Part shown: positions 11,501 through 21,370 of the stretch, in pieces | Position numbering within the stretch: the first letter of the stretch is position 1 | Layout: the number at the start of each line of letters is the position of its first letter | Origin: Cryptomeria japonica | Taxonomy: Eukaryota > Streptophyta > Pinopsida > Cupressales > Cupressaceae | Length of the DNA stretch: 64,000 nucleotides | Direction: 5' to 3' | NCBI RefSeq assembly: GCF_030272615.1 | Contig: NC_081412.1 | Coordinates: 143,573,247 to 143,637,246 of the forward strand | Program-made: the position numbers and the translations under genes | Notes under the pieces: generated by a model | Database searches by the model: none | What the model was told of the DNA's origin: nothing | Seen by the model: the letters and a program-made list of their open reading frames with translations, nothing else

Positions 11501-14500
11501 GTCATGTCATGTACTAGGATGTTAAAATGGGCCATATAGTGTCCTAGGGTGTGATAGAACACCATATGACCCCTCAGGACACCATATGACCCTTTAGGAC
11601 ACCATATGGTGTTGTTAGGGGTCATATGGTGTCCTAAGGGGTCATATGGTGTCCTAAGTGGTCATATGGTATTCTATGACCCATTAGGATGCCATATGAC
11701 CCCTTAGGACACCATATGACCCCTAACGATACCATATGGTGTTGTTAACGGTCATATGGTGTCTTAAGGGGTCATATGGTGTCATAAGGAGTCATATGGT
11801 GTTCTATGACCCCCTAGGACATCATATGTCCCCTAAGACCACCATATGGTGTCCTAAGGGGTCATATGGCGTCGTTAGGGGTCATATGGTGTCATTAGGG
11901 GTCATATTGTGTCTTAAGGGGTCATATGGTGTTCAATGACCCCTTAGGAGACCATATGACCCCTAACGACACCATATGGTGTCCTAAGGGATCATATGGT
12001 GTCATAAGGGGCATATGGTGTCCTTAGGTGTCATATGGTGTTCTATGACCCCTTAAGACACCATATGACCCCCTAGCGCATGTCATATGGTGTCATTAGG
12101 GGCATATGGTGTCCTAAGGGGTCATATGGTATTTTATGACCCATTAGGACACCATATGACCCCTAACAATACCATATGGTGTCGATAAGGGTCATATGGT
12201 GTCCTAAGGGATCATAAGGTGTCCTAAGGGGTTATATGATGTTCTATGACCCCTTAGGATACTATTTGACCCCTTAGGACACCATATGACCTCTAAGAAC
12301 ACTAGATGGTGTCCTCAGGGGTCATATGGTGTTGTTAGGGGTCATATGGAGTCCTAAGGAGTCATATGGTGTTCTATGACCCCTTAGGACACCATATGAC
12401 CCCTAATGACACCATAAGGTGTCTTAAGGGGTCATTTGACATTGTTAGGGGTCATATGGTGTTCTATGTGTTGGCATATACACACTCCAATGAGACATCG
12501 TAGGTGATTGAAGGTTTTGTCATTGATGGCAACCTTGCAAAGCATTATACCGGCAAGGCATTACACCAACAAGTTAGTGCACCGACATCAACAGATCACA
12601 CTCTACACCAACACTCAAGACACCAGCACTGGCACAAAGAAAGGAAGTATACCGGCACAGAGGCCAACAGGATTTTGTTATATTATATTTTGTTTATTAT
12701 TGGAAAACTTTGTAAGCCGACTTGGCATGTTGTAAAATGACTCTTATATATAAAAGAGATCATTGTAGACATTTTGTAAGTAAGGAAGTAAGTGAAGAAA
12801 GTGATGTATGCGAAATATTAAGGCAGACCTATTATGCGAAATATAGGTTGAAGGGTTTATGTAAGAAGCAGAGCAGCAACCAGTACTAGATCAGGCATTA
12901 TAGATGCTATTGTAAAGCAGTACAAGATATTGGATTTGTATAATCCACATTGTAAGTCAGTGAGACTTTCCATTGAGCAGTGAGCTCTAGGCAGTTGGCC
13001 TTCCTGCATGTGCAAGCCCCTATTGCAAGTAATATTCTCTTATTGGCTAGTGAGTGAATATTGTGGGTCACAAATCCCACCGAGGTTTTTCCCACACCGA
13101 GTTTCCTCGTTAAATCCTTGTGTTATGGTGTGCTTTTCATGTGGATGTTCTTAATTCTATTTATTACATTATTTCTTGCATACTGGTACACTGTTATAAT
13201 ATGTTTGGCATGTTTTAAACTAAGAAATTCTAATTACCGGTTAGATACTGATTCACCCCCCCTCTCAATATCTGTGGGATTCCCAACACTATGACCCCTT
13301 AGGACACCATATGACCCCTTAGGACACAATATGGTGTCGTGAGGGGTCATATGGTGTCGTATGGGGTCATATAGTGTCTTGAGGGCTCATATGGCATCCC
13401 AAGGGGTCATAGAACACCATATGACCCCTGAGGACACCATATGTTGTCATTAGGGGTCATATGGTGTCCCAAGGGGTCATAGAACAACATATGACCTCTT
13501 AGGACACTATATGGTGGCGTTAGGAATCATATGGTGTATAGGGTCATATGGTGTCCTAAGGGGTCATAGAATACCATATGACCCCTTAGGACACCATATG
13601 ACCCCTTAGGAAATCATATGACCCCTTAGGACACCATATGGTGACGTTAGGGGTTATATGGTGTCGTAAGGGGTCATAGAATACCATATGACCCCTTAGG
13701 ACACCATATGACATATCCTAAGGGTTTATATGGTGTCACAAGGGGTCATAGAGCACCATATGACCCCTAAGGACACCATATGACCCCTTAGGACACCATA
13801 TGGTGTTTTTAGGGGTCATATGGTGTCCTAAGGGGTCATAGAACATCATATGACCCCTTAGGACATAATATGACCCCTAATGACACCATATGACCCCTAA
13901 CAACACCATATGACCCCTTACGACACCATATGATGGTCTTAGGGGTCATATGGTGTCCTAAGGGGTCACAGAACATCATATGATCCCTTATGACACTATA
14001 TGACCCCTTAGGACACCATATGACCCCTAACAGCACCATATGGTGTCCTAAGGGGTCATATGGCATCCTAATGGGTCATAGAATACCATATGACACCTTA
14101 GGACACTGTATGACCCCTAACAACACCATATGACCCCTTAGGACACCATATGATCCCTAACGACACCATATGACCCCTTAGGACACCATATGACCCCTAA
14201 CAACATGATATGGTGTCTTAAGAGGTCATATGGTGTCGTGAGGGGTCATATGGTGTGCTATGACCCCTTAGGACACCATATGACCCCTTCTAACATCCTA
14301 GTATATGACATGACCACTTGTGACACCATATGATCCCTTAAGACACAATATGGTGTCATTAGGGGTCATATGGTGTCCTAAGGGGTCATATGGTGTCGTT
14401 AGGGATCAAATGGTGTATTAAGGGGTCATATGGTATTCTATGACCCATTTGGGCACCATATGACCCCTTAGGACATCATATGACCCCTAACGACACCATG

Positions 14501-14930
14501 TGACCCCTTAGGCACCATATGACCCCTAATGACACCATATAGTGTCGTTATGGGGCATATGGTGTCATAAGGGGTCATAGAATACCATATGACCCCTTAG
14601 GACACTATATGGTGTTGTTAGAGGTCATATGGTGTCATTAGGGGTCATATGGTGTCCTAACAGGTCATATGATGTCCTTAGGGGTCATAAAACACCAAAT
14701 GACCCCTTAGGACACCATATGGCATCGTTAGGGCTCATATGGTGTTCTAAGAGATCATATGGTATCCTAAGGGGTCATAGAACACCATATGACCCCTTAG
14801 GACACCATATGACCCGTAGTGACACCATATGACTTGTAATGACACCATATGTTGTCCGAAGAGGTCATATGGTTTCCTAAGATAAATAGTAATTGTTTCC
14901 TAAGGGGTTATATGGTCCACCATGCTCCTA
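8555..14930. repeat. 20-bp module satellite array in both orientations
   Basis: About 5.5 kb of array once the solo LTR is excluded. The module is CCATATGACCCCTTAGGACA, with a second common form where the core CCTTAGGACA reads CCTAACGACA. Modules occur in both orientations; each head-to-head junction gives a palindrome centred on CCATATGG with arms of up to about 18 bp. A marker (CATGTACTAGGATGTTAAAA) occurs at 10471 and 11508, a 1037-bp spacing, and again inverted near 14285-14330. The array is therefore partly a higher-order repeat and partly mirrored. All frames here are translations of repeat. Confidence 0.95.
12469..13288 (+). mobile_element. Solo LTR inside the satellite array
   Basis: 820 bp unlike the surrounding modules. 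It begins TGTTGGCATATAC, ends GGGATTCCCAACA, and is flanked by a perfect 5-bp duplication CTATG (12464-12468 and 13289-13293). A plus-strand R-U5-like segment (CCCACCGAGG, then CTCGTTAAATCC near 13076-13120) and TTCACCCCCCCTCTCAATA near the end fit a plus-strand copia LTR. With no internal region, it is the product of LTR-LTR recombination. Short frames at 12504-13294 are not genes. Confidence 0.9.
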
Positions 14931-14934
14931 CACA

Positions 14935-16770
14935 TACCCAGATGGGTTATATAGAGATATAAGATACCTAGAGGGGGAGAGAGGCGTGAGATACCTAGAT
15001 AGGGTGAGAGAGAGAGAGAGGGTTGAGATAGATGGAGGGGGATAGAGAGAGGTTGGTAATGATATAGATGGATATGTAGAGAGGTGGAGAGGGAATGAGG
15101 GAGAAACCTAGAGAGGGTTAGAGAGGGTGTGATGGAAATATGATGATGTAGATGGTAAAGAGAGAATAAGAATTAGTAGGGAAGGGAGAGAGAGATGGGG
15201 ATAGGGAGGGAGAGGGAGATAGAGAGGGAGAGGGGAAGAAAATAATGGAGATGCCTATAAATGGGAGGGAGGGATAAGAGGAGAGATGAAAGAATAAAGA
15301 GAGAGAAGAGTATGAGGGGATTGAGGGAGAGGTAGACATAGAGGGACTACAAGACCTAGGGAAGGAGATGATGCAGAGGTGGGGGGAAAGCAAGAAGAGG
15401 AGGAGAGAGTCCAAAAATAAATAGGGGTAAAGGGGGAGGGAGATATAGGGGAAGAGAGAGGGAAAGAACTAGAGAGGGGACAAATAGATAGGTGAAAGAA
15501 CTATATTGGGAAAGAGAGATGAGAGACCTAGATGACAAGACAGAGGAATGAGATAGATAGAGGGGGGGAGAGAGAGGTGAGTAATGAGACATGATGCAAA
15601 GGTAGATAGGTGGAGAAGAAGGAAGTGGTAAACCTAGAGAGGTGAGAGAGAGTTCATGACCTACAATGTAGAGAGAGAAAATAAAAAAGTGGGGGAGTGA
15701 GATATATATGGGGGTATGTATGGATGGGGAGGTAGAGAGGGAGAGGAGAAGAAATGAAGGGAGAGACCTAGATAAGGGAGGGAGGGAAAGAGAAGAGATA
15801 GAAGAACAAAGAGAGGAGTAAGAGGGGATGGATGGAGGGGTAGACATGGAGGGAGTGAGAGACCTATGGAAGGAGGAGAAAAAGAGGTTAGGGGAGAAAG
15901 AGAAAAGGAGGGAGTTCATAAAGGGATAGGGTTAAGGAGGAGGGAGAGAGAGGTAGAGAGGGACATAGAGAACTATAGAGGGGGCATATAGATAGGTGAG
16001 AGACCTAGATGGCCAGAGAGGAGTGATATAGATAGAGGGGGATAAAGAGAGGTGGGTAACGAGACCTATATGTAGAGGTAGATAGGTGGAGAGGAAGGGA
16101 GGGAGAAACATAGAAAGGGGAGATAGGGTGGGATGGAGAGGTAATGACCTAGACAATGAAGATAGATAATAAGAGAGGAAGAGAGAAGACAAGAGAGTGG
16201 GAGAGGGAGATAGAGAGGGAGAGAGGAAGAAAGGAAGGTAGAGACCTGGAGAGGGGAGGGAGGGAGAATAGAAGAGATAGAAGAACAAAGAGATGAGTAA
16301 GAGGAGATGGATAGAGAGGTATACATGGAGGGACTGTGAGACCTAGAGAATGAGGAGATATAAAGGTTTGGAGAGAGAGAGAGAGAAGAGAGGGAGAGAG
16401 TTCATAAATAGAGAGAGGTAAGGAGAAGGGAGAGAAATATGGAGAGGGAGGGAGAGAACTAGAGGGTGGACAATTAGATAAGTGAGAAACCTAGAGGGGG
16501 AGAGAAAGGTGGGTAATAATATAGGGAGGGAGAGACAGTGAAGTGAATAGTGAGGGAGGGACAACCCTAGATATGGGGGGAGAGAGGATAAAAGGGATAG
16601 GTAGTGACCAAGAGAAAGGAGTGGGAGGGGAGAGAAACAATAAGGGAGTGAGAGAGAAGAGAGAGGGAGAGACTCAAGGATAAAGAAGCGAGAGAGACAA
16701 GAGAGAGAGAGAGATAGGTCTAGAGTTTGGGGAAGATAAAGAGAGTGAGATACATAGCTAAAGAATGCTA
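14935..16770. repeat. Purine-rich low-complexity tract
   Basis: Mirror partner of the pyrimidine tract at 7681-8550 and about twice as long. Nearly all G and A on the plus strand, made of GAGAGA and GAGGGAGA units with phrases such as GAGACCTAGA every 60-150 bp. The long Ser/Leu/Pro-rich minus-strand frames here are composition artefacts. Confidence 0.9.
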
Positions 16771-17312
16771 ATGTGATCATGTTGATTACTGAAATTTGAG
16801 ATGTCAATTATTGAAATTTGACTAAGTCTAAAATTTTATATGATCCTCTAAAAACTAGAATCTACATTATAAGTCCTATAGAGCTATACTTAAATTTTAT
16901 ATTTCATGTATATATTCTCCTTCGGGGGTGGATTTAATTTGTGCCAAGATTGAAAAATCTACACACTCACAAAACCTTCACATTGGACAATGCAAAACAT
17001 TTGGCGTGTGCCAAATGCAAAAAATTGACTTTTCACATTTGGCGAGTGCCAAATGTGAAAATTCAAATTTTGCATTTGGCGAGCACCAAATTTGGCGCAC
17101 GCCAAATGTAAAAATTCAAAATTTTGCATTTGGCGAGTGCCATATTTGGCGCTCACCAAATGGTTTCCTTGGGAGAATACCAACCCTTTGGGTTGGATTT
17201 GCCTTGGGCATCCAACCCGTAGGTTTGGATAACCTTTTCATGCCAATGACGCATTTTTATGAAAAAGTAAGAATTGGCACCTTTTTGGTACCACAACTTG
17301 GTGCACTTACCC
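16771..17312. repeat. Right inverted arm of the foldback element
   Basis: Reverse-complement match to the left arm. 16705-16830 pairs with 7613-7715; 16885-17040 pairs with about 7382-7505; the GCGAGTGCCAAAT palindrome cluster 17000-17160 pairs with 7310-7395; 17180-17220 pairs with 7255-7290; the terminus 17284-17312 pairs with 6430-6459. It lacks the 790-bp insert of the left arm. Frames across 16928-17386 run through these repeats into copia-1 and are not genes. Confidence 0.78.
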
Positions 17313-18160
17313 TCATCCCTTTTAATATAACATTTACTTCCAAAAATTCTGAAATATTTAATAGTAGGTGTATGTCCAAACCATAATTCATAAGGAGTCT
17401 TACCGGTTTCACCTTTGTTATGAACTCTGTTGAATGTATAGACTATTGTACTCACTGCTTCTCTCCAGTAGATGTGAGGCAATTTGTCTTACATCATCAT
17501 GGTTCTTGTTGCATCCAAAATGGTTCTATTCTTCCTTTCCACTACTCCATTCTGTTGAGGAGTCTTAGGTGCAGATACTTGTCTCCTAATTCCATTTATC
17601 TCACAAAAACTGTTAAATTCATGAGATGTGAACTCACCACCTTGATCTGATCTCAGGCATTTGATTTTCAATCCAATTTATGTTTCCACCTTTCCTTTTA
17701 AGATCTTTAATTTCTCAAAAGCTTCAGACTTCTCCTTAGAAAAGTCACCCACATCATTCTAAAATAATCATCAATTATTAGCATGAAGTACCTATCACCT
17801 TGAAAGCTTCTGGTCCTTTCTAGACCAAATAAGTCAGTATGAATCAAATCAAGCACATCATTAGATTTATCATGCATTCTCTTAAAAGAATTTCTAACTT
17901 CCTTTCCCAATTGACATTCCTTACATACCAGATTGTGAAGCTTTATAATCTTAGGTATATCTCTAACTGCCTTTGTTGAACTAATCTTAACAATACAATC
18001 AAAATTAACATTATACAACCTATTATGCCATAACCAACTCTCATCAATATGAGCAATCAAACATGTCTTATTACTAGTGTTCAAGTGAAAGATATTACCT
18101 CTAGTTCGAGTACCAGTTGGAATCTCCAAACCAGTTCTGTTAATGATTTGCATTTTCTAT
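17313..18160 (-). pseudogene. Copia-1 integrase part
   Basis: Right-hand half of the split pol gene. Motifs from right to left: WLWHNRLYNVNF, where the second zinc His of the family is Asn; CKECQLGK; first catalytic Asp in LIHTDLFG; second in LRSDQGGEF; and Glu in QQNGVVERKN. The DDE triad is therefore present although the zinc site is damaged. It ends at FGSKCYIKRDE directly against the foldback element; the frame resumes at about 6428. At least one frameshift separates the pieces. Confidence 0.93.
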
Positions 18161-19535
18161 CTTTGAACTGAAGTTGGAATCCCTTGTCCACCAATTGACC
18201 AACACTTAAAAGATTATGCTTTAAACCTTCTACATAATAGACATTATTAGTATTACGCTTTCCATCCAAAGAAATAATACCTCTACATTTGATCATACAT
18301 GCTTTGTCATCCTCAAATCTGACTTGACCACCATTGTATTCCTACAGGGACAAAAATTTTCTTTTATCTCCAGTCATATGATGTGAGCATCCACTATCAA
18401 TTACCCATTCATCCTTGTCTTCAAATTTTTTTACCAAGGCCTTTTCTTCATTCTTGATATCTAGTTCCGGTTCATCGTCCTTTAAAGCATAGAACACCCA
18501 TTCCTTTCCATTGTCAGAACCACTAGTAAAGTCTCATGTCAGTTCATCCTCTGAGTCATCACTTACTCCTTCCTCATCCACTATGTAGAATAGTTTATTT
18601 TGATTAGGCTTAAATCATTTCTTAACTCTTTCTTCAAATCTTGCATTCCTTTCAGGACATCTAGATGGAAAATGACCAATCTTATTACATGCAAACCATT
18701 TAAAAGGTGATTTTCCTTCATACTTACTTCTTGTCGGTCCTTTAGGTACTCTTCTAGAAAATAAGGCTTCAAGTTTCTCAAATTCTTCATCCTCTTTCCT
18801 CAAATCTTCCAATTATTTTTCATATAAGGCTTTCCAATCACTTTTGTCGGTAGATGATGATGCATGAAAAGAAGGTTCGGACTTTGCATCTCCAAAGGGT
18901 CTAAATTCTTCAAGCTCAAAAGTAGATAATTTTCCAATCAGAATGTATTTGTTAACTGAAGTGTTTGCCATTTTTCTCAATTCATTAATTGCAGTAGACT
19001 TCATCTTGTAAGTCAGTGGTAGGGCTCCCATAACTTTAAAAACTATTTCATCTTCACTCAGAGATCCTCCACAACATTGAATTCCCATGACAATCTCATT
19101 TACTCTTTCCATAAATGTAGCAATTCTTTCATTATCTTCCATCTTCAAGTTCTCATATCTTACCCGGTAACCATCAAGTTTAGAAATTTTGATAGTAGGG
19201 TCACCTTCATTCAGAGTTTTCAATTTATCCCACATAACCTTTGCAGATGATTTATCAGTCAATCTCATGATTTGTTGATTAGTGAGTGCACATAGGAGGG
19301 CTTCTCTAGCTCTGCAATCATTTTCAATATTTTTGTCCAAGTTTGCAGGAATAGGATTGTCAAATTTTGGATCATAAGGTGTATATTCATTCTCAGTGAT
19401 CTCCCAAATATCCTTGCCAAGACATCTAAGATGAGTCTCCATTTGGATTTTCTATATCGCATAGTTTGTTCCATCAAGCTTAGGGATTTCTCTTCTGAAA
19501 ATAGTTGCCAATGGATTTGAAGTATTAGTTGCCAT
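18161..19535 (-). pseudogene. Copia-1 gag and protease
   Basis: A likely start ATG is at 19533-19535, aligned with the copia-2 gag start. Gag shows PKLDGTNYAI followed by a stop where the family has Trp, then KALYEK followed by a stop where Gln is expected. The zinc knuckle reads K-W-F-A-C-NKIGHFPSRC, its first Cys replaced by Trp. The protease active site DSGCS is intact at 18384-18398 on the minus strand. The linker ends GLKHNLLSVGQLVDKG. Gag would form the particle and bind RNA; protease would mature it. Inactive. Confidence 0.92.
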
Positions 19536-19579
19536 AGGATCTACCTCAAGTGGTTAAGCTTCTGCAAAAAAGGACCAAA

Positions 19580-19591
19580 GCTCTTATACCA
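19580..19591 (-). other. Copia-1 primer-binding site
   Basis: Two bases inside the 5' LTR, the minus strand reads TGGTATAAGAGC, one mismatch from TGGTATCAGAGC, the complement of the 3' end of initiator methionine tRNA used by many copia elements. Confidence 0.85.
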
Positions 19592-19593
19592 AT

Positions 19594-20822
19594 TGTTAGA
19601 ATAACCGATGGACAACTGAGAGGAGGGTTTAATCAGTTGTTAACAGATTATATTAATCAAACCACTTTATAACTTTTAACTGGAGCACATAAACATTGAA
19701 TACTGGAATAGCAAAAACAGATACTGGTAAGCAATAAAACTTAAGAATGAAACAAAGAATCAACACAATGCAGCCATACCATATAACACCATGATTTATA
19801 CATGGAAAACCCGGTAAAGGGAAAAACTATGGTGGGAAGCCTACCCACAGTCAGATAATACTTCTGCAGAAAGTATGTGATACAAGAAGAGGCCTGCACA
19901 TGCAGGAAGGCACACTGCCTAGAGTGTATTGCTCATTACAAAGGAGCCTCATTGACTACAAAGAGGTTATAACCACCTCAATATAATTGGACAACAATCC
20001 AGAAGAATGAATTATCAGTGATAGCATCTACCATGCCTGATTACAGTCCCAGTTAAGCTCAATATCAGAGGCCTTTGACCTCTTACATAAACCCAATTCG
20101 TTCACCTATGATCGACCAAATCTCCTCTACATATGATTTTTCATTCCATGACCATGACCATGATCTACAATGAGATCTTACATCAATTTATATAACCCTA
20201 AGGCCTAAAACAATTAGGTAGCCCACCTAAAAGATATTACAATAAGATCATTACATACATTCATATTACAATGATATGCCATGTTGGCTTTAGACCAAAA
20301 CAACATTAACCAATCCATAAATCATCCTGGTAATGTTTAGAGAACATGTAACATGATATCGGTCTATAACCTAGATAGGTACCTGATCTAATTTGGGTCC
20401 ACCATGCCAAAGCAATGTCTCCAATCAGTTGAGGCACAATCAAGGATCACCTTCCGCATCCTGAATTCCATCTAGAAGCCGCACCAACAACACTTATGTA
20501 TCCTGTCAAAGATTCTTAGTAAAAGATTTGTTGATAAAACCTTAAACCCTTACCGGTATAGGCTTACTAGAGTGTATGATAGCATCTGATCATCAAATCA
20601 ATACCAACTAACCAAAACATACTCCAGAAACATCAAACCAAACATATTCTATTGATCCAAACATGTCGATAGTATCCAACTGATAGTCCCTTCTGTTGGT
20701 AACACTAGTTCTTCTACCAGTAACCAAAATTTGTCTGTCAGTAACCAATCATAACAGCTAGTGTTGACATCAATGACAAAACATCAATGCAACACATAAT
20801 CAATTCCTTCATATTGCCAACA
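19594..20822 (-). repeat. Copia-1 5' LTR
   Basis: 1229 bp, paired with 2877-4107. Ends are TGTTAGAATAACC and CATATTGCCAACA, followed by target copy AGTTG at 20823-20827. Aligned by eye the two LTRs differ by roughly 10 percent in the stretches checked, clearly more than the copia-2 pair, so this insertion is the older of the two. Confidence 0.93.
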
Positions 20823-20827
20823 AGTTG

Positions 20828-21370
20828 AGTATGGGATGAATGTGAATTGATTTAAAGTGTATGTGATTGATATGCAAGCGAAGTTGATATTGCAAAAATG
20901 TGAAAGACAATTGAGATAGTTTTTATAATCATAATTTTTTTCCATGATATTGTTCACTTAACACAATGGCTCAAGGACAGTTTCATGATCAAGAGATATT
21001 ATTCATTTCAATTCACTAATTCTTTATTGCACCTACTAGAAGAAGGTGTGTTCCTTTTGGAAGTTTGTGCAACCCTTGTATCTTGCCCTAACATTGTGAG
21101 CCTTAGTCTTGCAATTCCTTTTATGGGCAATGAGCTCCTTGGCCTTGAGCCTAAAACATTGTAATCATTTATTCATATTGTGAGTGTAATTCTCACTGTG
21201 GTTTTTTCCTATTTAGGGATTTCCACATAAATCCGGTGTTCATGTGTTTCTTGTGTTTTGTGCTTTCATGTTTCATAATTGTAGTGATAATCTAATTATG
21301 GATTAAAATTTAATAGAACAAAATTAAAGTATTTTTAAGGTCCAGACTAATTCACCCCTCCCCTCTCAGT
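20828..21370 (+). repeat. LTR-like remnant flanking copia-1
   Basis: No gene. Around 21200-21250 a TTTTTTCCTATTTAGGG phrase is followed by TTCCACATAAATCC and a T-rich run, the R-U5 style of plus-strand copia LTRs; TTCACCCCTCCCCTCTCAGT near 21350 resembles the last part of such LTRs. It may belong to the element interrupted at 2871, but I could not align the two pieces. Confidence 0.35.

Larger units (their letters stand above)
6430..17312. mobile_element. Large foldback-type DNA element inserted in copia-1
   Basis: 10.9 kb interrupting the copia-1 pol frame. The two ends are inverted copies: GGGTA-n-GTGCACCAAG and on through GGTACCAAAA at 6430-6459, and its reverse complement at 17284-17312. 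Inside each end come matching blocks in mirror order: CCAACCCTTTGGGTTGG, a cluster of TTTGGC-GCCAAAT palindromes, a stretch ending TATATACATGAAATATA, a pyrimidine or purine tract, then the core array. Flanks TTAT (6426-6429) and TCAT (17313-17316) could be a 4-bp target duplication with one change; removing one copy restores an in-frame RDDSIGKF. A 3-bp TTA is an alternative. No transposase-like frame was seen, so it looks non-autonomous. Superfamily unassigned. Confidence 0.75.
2877..20822 (-). mobile_element. Copia-1: LTR retrotransposon with nested insertion
   Basis: Bounded by two LTRs in direct orientation (2877-4107 and 19594-20822). A perfect 5-bp target duplication AGTTG lies at 2872-2876 and 20823-20827. 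The outer ends are TGTTAG and CCAACA. The primer-binding site, polypurine tract and polyprotein order all place the element on the minus strand: gag-protease-integrase on the right, RT-RNase H on the left. The pol gene is split inside the integrase/RT linker by the 10.9-kb foldback element. Removing that insertion leaves about 7.1 kb. Stops and frameshifts make it inactive. Confidence 0.94.

Noticed and set aside
9570-14832. Frames of 62-76 residues with WCPKGSYGV-like repeats
   Set aside because: Direct translations of the 20-bp satellite modules, on both strands.
8555-14930. CRISPR-like array of short repeats
   Set aside because: Repeats are contiguous 20-bp modules in both orientations without unique spacers, in plant nuclear DNA.
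15118-16807. Long Ser/Leu/Pro-rich minus-strand frames (up to 187 residues)
   Set aside because: Translations of a GA/CT low-complexity tract; no domain, several overlapping frames.
2877-20822. Reading 2877-6429 and 17313-20822 as two separate copia elements
   Set aside because: LTRs pair, share AGTTG target duplication, and the pol frame joins across the foldback insertion.
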